A DNA stretch of 10,837 nucleotides, taken from NCBI GenBank assembly GCA_943913325.1, contig CALTXP010000052.1:1-10837 (forward strand), given 5' to 3'. How positions within the stretch are numbered: the stretch's first letter is position 1; every line of letters begins with the position of its first letter. Shown here in pieces: positions 1 to 5,555 of the stretch. The DNA comes from an uncultured Anaerococcus sp. GTDB taxonomy: Bacteria > Bacillota > Clostridia > Tissierellales > Peptoniphilaceae. Both the position numbers and the translations under genes were made by a program. The notes below the pieces were generated by a model. That model was given only the letters and a program-made list of their open reading frames with translations, made no database searches and was not told the DNA's origin.

Positions 1-1
1 A

Positions 2-358
2 TCCATAAGTTATTACTTTTTATTAGGGCTTAAATGGGATTTAATCTTTGCTTCTATAATAAGTCTTATTATCCAAGTAAAAAGATTTGACTTAGAGATA
101 AGCTTTTACTTTTATATAATTGGATTATTTGTACTGATATTATTGTTTGGATATATTATATGTAAGTACCTTTCTTTTCTGATAGTAAATGGATCCCTAC
201 AAAAGGCAAGCCCTATTGGCTATGCCTTTATCTATCCTTTTGTAAAGGGGAAATATGACCTTTATAAAAATATAACACCGATAATTTATTATATACTAGC
301 TCTTATACTTGTAATTTTTGTAAATAAGCTTAATTTAAGAGATAATATAGACTTATAG
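2..358 (+). CDS. C-terminal part of an integral membrane protein (partial, 5' end outside window)
   Basis: The frame is open from base 2 to the TAG at 356-358, giving 118 residues with no start. An internal TTG at 143 could begin a shorter ORF, but the frame continues unbroken upstream and keeps the same hydrophobic character, so I read this as the tail of a larger protein. Three strongly hydrophobic stretches are visible: about residues 13-24, 34-62 (rich in Ile, Leu, Phe and Tyr) and 96-110. Between the last two lies a short polar loop containing KASPIGYAF and YPFVKGKYDLYKN. The protein ends in a polar tail, NLRDNIDL. No family is recognised. Its stop codon overlaps the Shine-Dalgarno site of the sirtuin gene nine bases on, so the two are almost certainly cotranscribed and translationally close. 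Transport or envelope functions are possible, but nothing in the visible part decides this. Confidence 0.65.
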   Translation, partial: SISYYFLLGLKWDLIFASIISLIIQVKRFDLEISFYFYIIGLFVLILLFGYIICKYLSFLIVNGSLQKASPIGYAFIYPFVKGKYDLYKNITPIIYYILALILVIFVNKLNLRDNIDL

Positions 359-367
359 GAGGCTATT

Positions 368-1111
368 ATGGATAATATAAAAAAGGTAAGTGATATAATA
401 AAAAATTCTAATAATATTGTTTTTTTTGGAGGAGCAGGAGTTTCTACAGCAAGTGGTTTACCAGATTTTAGGTCTGCAACTGGACTTTATAATAGGGAAA
501 ACAATTCTAATTATTCTCCTGAATATATGTTAAGTCATGAGTTTTTCTCTAAATATCCTGATAAATTTATGACTTATGTAAAAGAAAATCTAATGGTAGA
601 TAAAGTTAAGCCTAATGATTGTCATTATGCTCTAGAAAAATTAGAAAAAATAGGCAAACTTAAAGGAATAATAACTCAAAATATTGATAGTCTTCATCAA
701 CTTGCTGGAAGTAAGAATGTTATAGAGCTTCATGGTAGCCTTGCTGAATATTATTGTACATCTTGTGGCAAAAAATTTGACTTAGACTATGTAAATAAGT
801 TTGATGATATAGCATACTGTAATAAGTGTGAGGGTATAGTCAGACCTGATATAGTTCTTTATGGAGAAGGGCTTAATCAAGATAATTTATCTTATGCTAT
901 AAATCTTATTAGTAATGCTGACGTATTAATAGTAGGGGGTACCTCCTTAGCTGTTTATCCTGCAGCAGGACTTATAGATTTCTATAGAGGTAATAAGCTT
1001 ATACTTATTAATATGGAAGCTACAGCTAGACAGTCAAAAGCAGATTATGTTATTTCTGATGACATAAGCAAAGTTATGAAGGAAGTAGTTGAGGAATTAG
1101 ATGAAGAATAA
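368..1111 (+). CDS. Sir2-family NAD-dependent protein deacylase (sirtuin)
   Basis: Sirtuins remove acyl groups from lysine side chains using NAD+, releasing nicotinamide and O-acyl-ADP-ribose in the cytoplasm. All family signatures are present in 247 residues, a normal length. The NAD-binding GAGVSTASGLPDFRS is at 22-36, followed by GLY at 39-41. The ribose/nicotinamide pocket TQNIDSLHQLAGS is at 103-115. The catalytic His is at 122 in ELHGS. The structural zinc site has Cys130, Cys133, Cys151 and Cys154. Further on come the Rossmann GTSLAVYPAA motif and the LINMEAT strand. The PDFRSxxGLY form, and the lack of an obvious Tyr-x-x-Arg acid-binding pair just after it, suggest a class U/M-like bacterial deacetylase rather than a CobB/SIRT5-type desuccinylase; that is inference. 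The ATG has an AGGAGG at 357-362, overlapping the upstream stop. The next gene overlaps its last 11 bases, so this is a middle gene of an operon. Confidence 0.95.
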   Translation: MDNIKKVSDIIKNSNNIVFFGGAGVSTASGLPDFRSATGLYNRENNSNYSPEYMLSHEFFSKYPDKFMTYVKENLMVDKVKPNDCHYALEKLEKIGKLKGIITQNIDSLHQLAGSKNVIELHGSLAEYYCTSCGKKFDLDYVNKFDDIAYCNKCEGIVRPDIVLYGEGLNQDNLSYAINLISNADVLIVGGTSLAVYPAAGLIDFYRGNKLILINMEATARQSKADYVISDDISKVMKEVVEELDEE

Positions 1112-1475
1112 ATTTAATATAGATGAATTTGGAATTTTTTTGGTTTGGACTGGGATAATTTTAAGTATTATTTCCTATTTTGCCAAATCTTCATTTTTAA
1201 ATTATCTAGCGGGAATCTTAGTGATTTATGCTATATATAGGTTTTTTTCAAGGAATACTGCAAAAAGATCTATGGAGAATACACAATTTAAAAATAGCTT
1301 TTTAAATCCGGTAAAAAAGTCATTTAAAGGCTTTAAAAAAAATTCGGATAGCAAGAAGAATTTTAAATATGTAAAATGTCCTTCTTGTAATCAAAAGCTC
1401 CGTATTCCAAATAAAAAGGGTAAAATAAAAGTTAGATGCCCTAAGTGTGGTAATAAGTTCGATGCTAGAAGTTAG
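1101..1475 (+). CDS. Small membrane protein with C-terminal zinc ribbon
   Basis: The gene encodes 124 residues. Two hydrophobic segments (about 11-26 and 32-48) probably form a membrane hairpin. A Lys/Asn/Ser-rich basic linker (about 50-90) follows. A C-terminal zinc ribbon has CPSC at 93-96 and CPKC at 113-116, separated by a basic loop containing IPNKKGKIKV. The second CxxC is followed by GNKFDARS, typical of MJ0042/zinc-ribbon tails. The ATG overlaps the end of the sirtuin gene by 11 bases and has GAGG at 1091-1094, so translation is likely coupled. Function is unknown. Such tails usually bind zinc and can mediate protein or nucleic-acid contacts, which is a family-level statement only. 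Unusually, the last four codons and the stop lie inside the operon's terminator hairpin. Confidence 0.85.
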   Translation: MKNKFNIDEFGIFLVWTGIILSIISYFAKSSFLNYLAGILVIYAIYRFFSRNTAKRSMENTQFKNSFLNPVKKSFKGFKKNSDSKKNFKYVKCPSCNQKLRIPNKKGKIKVRCPKCGNKFDARS

Positions 1476-1490
1476 CTTCTAGCATCTTTT
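1461..1490 (+). terminator. Rho-independent terminator overlapping the end of the zinc-ribbon gene
   Basis: GATGCTAGAAG (1461-1471) and CTTCTAGCATC (1476-1486) are perfect 11-bp complements around a 4-base loop (1472-1475), followed by TTTT (1487-1490). The stem's left arm encodes the final residues of the zinc-ribbon protein, and its stop codon TAG (1473-1475) lies in the loop. This ends the membrane protein-sir2-zinc ribbon operon. Confidence 0.9.
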
Positions 1491-1515
1491 AATTTGTTTT
1501 AATAAGATGTATAAT
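1487..1515 (+). promoter_or_regulatory. Candidate promoter of the CofE-like gene
   Basis: A consensus -10 box TATAAT is at 1510-1515. The hexamer 17 bases upstream (TTTTAA, 1487-1492) is a poor -35 and coincides with the T-tract of the preceding terminator. Predicted initiation near 1522 would leave only a very short leader before the Shine-Dalgarno AAAGGGGA (1523-1530) and the ATG at 1537. Supported mainly by the -10 and by its position between a terminator and a gene. Confidence 0.45.
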
Positions 1516-1536
1516 TTTTTAGAAAGGGGATTATAA

Positions 1537-2718
1537 ATGCAAAGAATTATAGGAACAAGATCAACGGGACTACGCGCCCCAATTATTGAAAAGGGAGATA
1601 ATTTAGAAGATATAGTTTTTGATACAGTTAAAAGAGCAGTTACAGATAATAATATTACTTTAAATGATAAGGATGTAGTTTGTGTAACAGAGTCTTTAGT
1701 AGCACGTGCTCAAGGTAACTATGCTAGTATAGAAGAAATAGCTAAGGATTTAAACAATAAGTTTAAAGGAGACGAATTAGTAGTTTTATTCCCTATTTTA
1801 TCAAGAAATAGATTTTCAATTATACTTAAGGCGATAGCTTTAACAGGTAAAAAATTACATATATGTTTATCATATCCACAAGATGAGGTTGGTAACTATC
1901 TTATGGATGAGATGGACCTATTTAATAGTGATATAAACCCTTATAGAGATGTCTTAGATTTAGATGAATTTAGAAAAATAGCTGGAGAATACAAGCATAC
2001 TTTTACAGGTATTGATTATCCTAAACTTTATAGTCAAATTGCAGCAAATTCAGAAATTCATTTTCTAAATAATCCAGTGGATGCTTTAGAATTTTCTGAT
2101 GAAGTATTAGTTTCTTCTATTCATACTAGAAATATCGTAAAAAGACAGCTTAAAGAAGCTGGTGGTAAAAATATACTCTCTCTAGATGATATATTAACAG
2201 AATCTATTGATGGATCTGGATTTAATGCTGATTATGGTTTATTAGGATCTAATCTTTCAACAGAAAATGAGATTAAACTTTTCCCTAGAGATGGTCAAGA
2301 ATTTGTTACTAATTTACAAAATAAATTAATAGACGAATTTAAAAAAGAAATAGAAGTTATGATTTATGGTGATGGAGCTTTCAAAGATCCAGCAGGTAAA
2401 ATTTGGGAACTTGCAGATCCAGTTGTATCACCAGCCTTTACTAAAGGACTTTTAGGTACTCCTAGTGAGCTTAAGATTAAGTATATAGCTGATAATGAGT
2501 TTTCAGATTTATCTATAGAAGAAAGAACATCCGCTATGGTTGATAGAATTTCAAAAAAAGAAAAAGAATTAGTAGGTAGAAATGAAACTTTAGGAACTAC
2601 TCCTCGTCAAATTACAGATCTTTTAGGATCTCTTGCTGATTTAACTTCAGGCTCTGGTGATAAAGGAACACCTATTGTTTTAATTCAAGGATATTTTGAT
2701 AACTACTCTAATAATTAA
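1537..2718 (+). CDS. Long-form CofE-like glutamate ligase (coenzyme F420-0:L-glutamate ligase family, COG1478)
   Basis: CofE adds gamma-linked glutamate to coenzyme F420-0 with GTP. The N-terminal block fits the family: IGTRSTGLRAPIIEKGDNL at 5-23 resembles the CofE start (G-hydrophobic-x-T/G...P-x-I-x-x-GDDL). It is followed by DKDVVCVTESLVARAQG at 44-60, matching the 'D-hydrophobic-hydrophobic-V-V-x-K-V/E-S-x-A-x-G' strand-helix. The protein has 393 residues, against about 250 for classical archaeal CofE, with an extended C-terminal half. Notable there are IYGDGAFKDPAGKIWELADP at 276-295 and GLLGTPSELKIKYIAD at 305-319. Low-GC anaerobes are not known to make F420, so the true acceptor is probably different. 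A Chlamydia member of this family has been reported, from memory, to act in folate metabolism as a FolC replacement. The gene has a strong Shine-Dalgarno site and stands alone between terminators, so neighbours give no functional clue. The family call is firm; the substrate is not. Confidence 0.8.
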   Translation: MQRIIGTRSTGLRAPIIEKGDNLEDIVFDTVKRAVTDNNITLNDKDVVCVTESLVARAQGNYASIEEIAKDLNNKFKGDELVVLFPILSRNRFSIILKAIALTGKKLHICLSYPQDEVGNYLMDEMDLFNSDINPYRDVLDLDEFRKIAGEYKHTFTGIDYPKLYSQIAANSEIHFLNNPVDALEFSDEVLVSSIHTRNIVKRQLKEAGGKNILSLDDILTESIDGSGFNADYGLLGSNLSTENEIKLFPRDGQEFVTNLQNKLIDEFKKEIEVMIYGDGAFKDPAGKIWELADPVVSPAFTKGLLGTPSELKIKYIADNEFSDLSIEERTSAMVDRISKKEKELVGRNETLGTTPRQITDLLGSLADLTSGSGDKGTPIVLIQGYFDNYSNN

Positions 2719-2730
2719 TATTTAAAGACA

Positions 2731-2799
2731 ATACGCTGATATGGTCAAGTCGTTAGCAAAAAGATGATAAATCTTTACTGACTCTTAAATAAATGCTTA
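2731..2799 (+). repeat. Candidate diverged repeat, copy A (3' of cofE-like gene)
   Basis: This stretch shares collinear blocks with copy B at 3064-3154: a GCTGATAT-like block, TAGCAAA (2754-2760 here), a central stem-loop, then TAAATAAATGCTTA (2786-2799), which differs from copy B at one base. The central hairpin is clear: AAAGAT/ATCTTT around GATAA (2760-2776), extended outward by GTTAG/CTGAC (2752-2756 with 2778-2782). The DNA is AT-rich, so the resemblance could be partly chance. Confidence 0.35.
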
Positions 2800-2842
2800 T
2801 TAAAAAAGCAAAGATTAAATTTAATTATGATCCAATTAAAAA

Positions 2843-2885
2843 AGCTACAAAGCTATATTATTATAGTCTTTGTAGCTATACTTTT
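2843..2885 (+). terminator. Rho-independent terminator of the CofE-like gene
   Basis: AGCTACAAAG (2843-2852) pairs perfectly with CTTTGTAGCT (2868-2877). Four more inner pairs (2853-2856 with 2863-2866) form across a single bulged T at 2867, leaving a 6-base loop. ATACTTTT follows downstream, a modest U-tract. A-rich sequence before the stem (TTAAAAAA) means it could also work on the other strand. Confidence 0.75.
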
Positions 2886-2935
2886 ATCTTGTCAAAGCTA
2901 TTAATATCTTAATACATTTGCCTAACAAAGTATTT

Positions 2936-2964
2936 CACTTTAAGCATATATTTTATGGTATAAT
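2936..2964 (+). promoter_or_regulatory. Candidate promoter for the glycosyltransferase transcript
   Basis: A consensus -10 TATAAT (2959-2964) is preceded by TG one base away (TGGTATAAT, an extended -10). The hexamer CACTTT (2936-2941) with a 17-base spacer is a weak -35. Placed after the cofE terminator, it would give a leader of about 300 nt before the TTG start at 3270. Confidence 0.5.
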
Positions 2965-3063
2965 AGTAGATATTATAATTTAGTCATTGAATATGGATAA
3001 ACTTATTTATGCTAATAACTACAAAGTTTTAGCAAGTAAGGAGATTATATAAGAATTAATCAT

Positions 3064-3154
3064 AATAGACCTGCTATATTATAACTGGGCTAGTAGCAAA
3101 TAAGGAAGAGTAAGGATAGATTTTCTTGCTTTTAGCTCCCTAAATAAACGCTTA
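3064..3154 (+). repeat. Candidate diverged repeat, copy B (in the glycosyltransferase leader)
   Basis: This is the counterpart of copy A at 2731-2799. It contains GCTATATTAT, TAGCAAA (3094-3100), a longer stem-loop and TAAATAAACGCTTA (3141-3154). The stem has GGGCTA (3087-3092) pairing with TAGCTCC (3133-3139) across one bulged T, and an inner AGCAA/TTGCT pairing. The loop contains GTAAG, which could pair with CTTA in the downstream conserved block, a possible pseudoknot. The spacing from TAGCAAA to the 14-mer is 47 bases, against 32 in copy A. Confidence 0.35.
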
Positions 3155-3218
3155 GATTTAGGACTTATATAAAAGGATATATTCCTATTCATTTATCACT
3201 ATAATAAATAGATCAAAT

Positions 3219-3251
3219 ATCATTAGTGTGGTTTTTTACCTAACTAATGAT
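3219..3251 (+). promoter_or_regulatory. Start-proximal hairpin in the glycosyltransferase leader
   Basis: ATCATTAGT (3219-3227) and ACTAATGAT (3243-3251) are perfect 9-bp complements. A 2x2 internal mismatch and a second GGT/ACC pairing cap a TTTTT loop. The hairpin ends eight bases before the Shine-Dalgarno AGGAGA (3259-3264) and has no U-tract after it, so it is not a terminator. It could influence ribosome access or transcript stability. Confidence 0.55.
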
Positions 3252-3269
3252 GAGGATTAGGAGAAGAAA

Positions 3270-4097
3270 TTGAACATATTGGTAAGTTGCGATACTAATT
3301 ATCTAAATCCCTTAAGGACAATGCTATATTCGTTGTTTTTAACAAATGATAATGATATAAATATTTATATCCTTCATTCATCAATAAGTGATGAAGATAT
3401 AAAAAAATTAGAAAATTATATAAAAGATAAGTCAAATTCTAGAGCAAGACTTATTAATCTAAAAGTAGTAGACGAGTTTAAAAAAGCCCATACTACTTTT
3501 TATTATACAAGCGAAATGTACTTTAGGCTTATAGCATATAAGTACCTGCCAGCTGATCTTGATAGAATTCTATATTTGGATCCAGATACTCTTATATTAA
3601 ACTCATTAAAGAACTTATATGAATCTGAATTTGAAGAAAATTATTATATGGCTGCTATTCATACTATACCAACAGTCCAATCGGCAAATAAGGCAAGGCT
3701 TATACTAACATCGGAAAAGAGTGATATAGTAAATTATTATAATTCCGGCATACTTATGATAAATCTTAACAAAGCAAGAGAAAAATCATATGATGATAAA
3801 ATTGTAAACTATATAGAACACTCACCAAAAGCTGGTCTTATGATGCCTGACCAAGATTTATTAAATGTAGTATTTAGAAATAAGATAAAAGAAATTTCAG
3901 AGTTAAAGTATAACTATGATGCTAGAAGGTATTCTACTTATAAAGTTAAATACAGCTATGAGCTAGAAGATGTTATGAAAGATACAGCTATACTTCATTT
4001 TTGTGGTAAGAGGAAGCCTTGGAAAGGTAATTATGTAGGGAAGTTTAATTCTTTATATCAATTTATGTGGAAACAGGCCATAGGATATAATAAATAA
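3270..4097 (+). CDS. Glycosyltransferase family 8 (LgtC/GlgA-core-like) protein
   Basis: GT8 enzymes are retaining transferases that move hexoses (often glucose or galactose from UDP-sugar) onto glycans or proteins. The 275 residues show the family pattern. An N-terminal strand, NILVSCDTNYL, starts the nucleotide-sugar fold. The metal-binding DxD lies in YLDPDTLI with D104-P105-D106. YYNSGILMINL is at 156-166, PDQD at 193-196, and the C-terminal metal/phosphate motif HFCGKRKPW at 243-251. No membrane segment is present, so it should be cytoplasmic or peripheral. The start is TTG with AGGAGA at 3259-3264, five bases away; no in-frame ATG gives a better start. The 59-base gap to the next gene has no terminator, so it is probably cotranscribed with the surface protein. 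Sugar donor and acceptor cannot be read from sequence alone. The long leader suggests regulation after transcription starts. Confidence 0.92.
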   Translation: MNILVSCDTNYLNPLRTMLYSLFLTNDNDINIYILHSSISDEDIKKLENYIKDKSNSRARLINLKVVDEFKKAHTTFYYTSEMYFRLIAYKYLPADLDRILYLDPDTLILNSLKNLYESEFEENYYMAAIHTIPTVQSANKARLILTSEKSDIVNYYNSGILMINLNKAREKSYDDKIVNYIEHSPKAGLMMPDQDLLNVVFRNKIKEISELKYNYDARRYSTYKVKYSYELEDVMKDTAILHFCGKRKPWKGNYVGKFNSLYQFMWKQAIGYNK

Positions 4098-4156
4098 TTT
4101 TTTATGATCTAATACTTAAGTATAGAGTGTCGGTTAAAGACTAGGCTGGAGGAGAT

Positions 4157-5182
4157 ATGAACATATTAAGAAGAGTTCTTTGTTTCATAGTTTCTTTTTC
4201 TTTTATCACAATATCTTATGCTACTGCAGATGAAAATCAATCAGTTGAATATAAGCAAAAATCAGATATAAAAACTGGTGATGAACTGGTGATTACTGAA
4301 GATTTATTTGGGGATAAAAAAAAGGAAATTGATAATCCTAATAAAATTAATGATAAGCCAGAAGATAAAAATATTGATCAAAAAGAAAAAGATCAATTAA
4401 GTGATAGGCAAGCTGATAAAAGGGATACGATTTATCAAAAAGAAGATCAAGTAGATTCTAATTATGATAAAAACAATGAAACAAATAATGAAAAGCCAAA
4501 AGATAATGAAACTCCTACTAGAGAAAGCGAGAATAGTAAGAATGATATAGGCAAAGAAACTAATAAAAATTCCACTGAAAATAGAGAAGATAAAAGAGTA
4601 AATAAGCCTGATAAAGAACATAGGAAGAAAACAAAGGATAATAAAACAACTAAAACATCTATACCTAAAGTTACTATAGATAAAACTTCTGGTGAAGGGA
4701 TGGATTATAAAAAATCAGTTGATTTAGCAAATGATATCATTCAAAATAAAAAACTTAGTAAAAAAGACTCGAAAAAAATTGAAGATAGTACCAAAGACAT
4801 AGTAAAAGAGTATAACAAAAAAATAGAAACTGCAAAAACTTCCGAAGAAAAAAAGAAGTTGGCTAAAGAAGCTAGTGATAAGATCAATGAATCATTGAAG
4901 CAATCTTCAAAAATAGCCTATGATGATGCCAAAAAAGAGCTTAGCCCATCAATATATGATCAAAAAAATGAAACTTTAGTTATAGAAGTAGATGACAAAT
5001 CAAAAGAATCTAATGAAGATAGCGAAAAAATAAATTCAAGAGCCTTATCTAAAGAGCCTAAAGTCCATAAAAAAGATAAAAATAGTCCACATAAAGCTAA
5101 GGATATAGCTGTTTTAATATTGCTTATAGCAGGAGTTTCTATAGCGCTTATATACACACTGAAAAAAAGAGAAGATAGTTAA
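4157..5182 (+). CDS. Secreted, C-terminally membrane-anchored, highly charged surface protein
   Basis: The protein has 341 residues and no family I recognise. It starts with a signal peptide: basic MNILRR, a hydrophobic core at 7-20, and a likely cleavage after ATA at 22-24. Residues 25-170 are a low-complexity stretch dominated by Lys, Asp, Glu and Asn (many DK, NE and KED combinations), probably disordered. Residues 183-262 are helix-forming and rich in Lys/Glu, for example KKLAKEASDKINESLKQ at 233-249, with possible coiled coil. One transmembrane segment (about 316-334, IAVLILLIAGVSIALIYTL) and a basic tail, KKREDS, end the protein. This layout resembles sortase substrates, but no LPxTG lies before the helix (the sequence there is KNSPHKAKD), so simple membrane anchoring is more likely. 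The ATG is preceded by GGAGGAG (4149-4155). It lies downstream of the GT8 gene and could be its glycosylation substrate; that is inference. Confidence 0.8.
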   Translation: MNILRRVLCFIVSFSFITISYATADENQSVEYKQKSDIKTGDELVITEDLFGDKKKEIDNPNKINDKPEDKNIDQKEKDQLSDRQADKRDTIYQKEDQVDSNYDKNNETNNEKPKDNETPTRESENSKNDIGKETNKNSTENREDKRVNKPDKEHRKKTKDNKTTKTSIPKVTIDKTSGEGMDYKKSVDLANDIIQNKKLSKKDSKKIEDSTKDIVKEYNKKIETAKTSEEKKKLAKEASDKINESLKQSSKIAYDDAKKELSPSIYDQKNETLVIEVDDKSKESNEDSEKINSRALSKEPKVHKKDKNSPHKAKDIAVLILLIAGVSIALIYTLKKREDS

Positions 5183-5205
5183 AATAAGCTAGTATTTTTA
5201 ATATT

Positions 5206-5237
5206 AATAAAAAAATAAAGGAGGCAATGATGCCTCC
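5206..5237 (-). terminator. Rho-independent terminator of rubredoxin (possibly bidirectional)
   Basis: GGAGGCA (5220-5226) and TGCCTCC (5231-5237) form a perfect 7-bp stem with loop ATGA. On the minus strand it is followed by TTTATTTTTTTATTA (5219 down to 5205), a strong U-tract 12 bases after the rubredoxin stop. On the plus strand the downstream sequence (CTGTTAATTTTATT) is a weaker U-tract, so it may also stop the surface-protein transcript arriving from the left. Confidence 0.85.
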
Positions 5238-5249
5238 CTGTTAATTTTA

Positions 5250-5408
5250 TTATTCTTGTGGTTCAAACATATCTTTGCCTACTCCACAAACTGGGCAAAC
5301 CCAATCTTCTGGAAGTTGGTCAAATTCTGTTCCTGCTTCGATTCCGTTATCAACATCTCCTTCAGCAGGATCATAAATGTATCCACATGCTGTACATACG
5401 TATTTCAT
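5250..5408 (-). CDS. Rubredoxin
   Basis: This 52-residue minus-strand protein is an unmistakable rubredoxin. It carries one iron held by four cysteines and passes single electrons, in anaerobes typically from a flavin reductase to rubrerythrin, superoxide reductase or flavodiiron protein. Ligands are Cys5 and Cys8 in YVCTACGYIYDP and Cys38 and Cys41 in WVCPVCGVGKDMF. The conserved DPAEGD and IEAGTEFDQLPEDWVC are intact. Length is standard. The start ATG (5406-5408 on the plus strand) has a good AAAGGAGA at 5416-5423. The gene is monocistronic, convergent with the surface-protein gene and divergent from the HATPase gene. No partner enzyme is in the window. Confidence 0.97.
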   Translation of the reverse strand: MKYVCTACGYIYDPAEGDVDNGIEAGTEFDQLPEDWVCPVCGVGKDMFEPQE

Positions 5409-5442
5409 ACCAATGTCTCCTTTCATTGTTATTACATTTTAT

Positions 5443-5448
5443 ATTATA
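5443..5448 (-). promoter_or_regulatory. Candidate -10 box of the rubredoxin promoter
   Basis: On the minus strand a consensus TATAAT occupies 5448 to 5443, preceded by GGGG, about 35 bases before the ATG. The hexamer at a 17-base spacing (TGTAAT, 5471 to 5466) is a weak -35. Position and -10 quality support it; the -35 does not. Confidence 0.5.
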
Positions 5449-5555
5449 CCCCATTTCTTAAATTTATTACATATTTACAGCTAAATTATAATCTTTTCAT
5501 AAATTTATATTTTTATTAATTTTGGGTATAAAAATAATAGTTTAAGGGGGATGCT

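Larger units (their letters stand above)
2719..3269 (+). other. 551-base non-coding gap with terminator, promoter and structured leader
   Basis: No ORF with a credible start and ribosome-binding site is visible on either strand. In order, the gap holds a candidate repeat copy A (2731-2799), the cofE terminator (2843-2877 plus T-rich tail), a -10 box (2959-2964) and a roughly 300-nt leader. Inverted repeats in the leader are: TGCTAA/TTAGCA at 3010-3034, with a second paired block AACT/AGTT inside; ATAATA/TATTAT at 3062-3082; candidate repeat copy B (3064-3154); AGGA..TATAT/ATATA.TCCT at 3160-3186; and a 9-bp start-proximal hairpin at 3219-3251. I see no match to the conserved cores of TPP, SAM, FMN, glycine, purine, lysine, fluoride, THF, c-di-GMP-I or T-box leaders as I know them. 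Confidence 0.6.

Noticed and set aside
3087..3251. T-box leader or known riboswitch
   Set aside because: There is no AGGGTGGNACCGCG antiterminator motif, no terminator alternative before the gene, and none of the conserved cores I know.
4112..4123. 12-base palindrome ATACTTAAGTAT between the GT8 and surface-protein genes
   Set aside because: Too short and AT-rich for a terminator, and no repeat copy or U-tract follows. It could be an operator, but a single instance gives no support.
4397..4621. Minus-strand 74-residue Ile/Phe-rich ORF
   Set aside because: It is the antisense of the Lys/Asp/Asn-rich surface protein; such codons read backwards give Phe/Ile/Leu runs. There is no ribosome-binding site and the sense gene is convincing.
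5426..5444. Possible Rex operator near the rubredoxin promoter (TTGTTA at 5426-5431)
   Set aside because: Only one half of the clostridial TTGTTAANNNNTTAACAA site is present; the second half does not match. In AT-rich DNA a single half-site is expected by chance.
5256..5519. Plus-strand ORFs of 87 and 67 residues across the rubredoxin locus
   Set aside because: They are shadows of the minus-strand rubredoxin gene, whose four cysteine ligands, ribosome-binding site and terminator are all in place.
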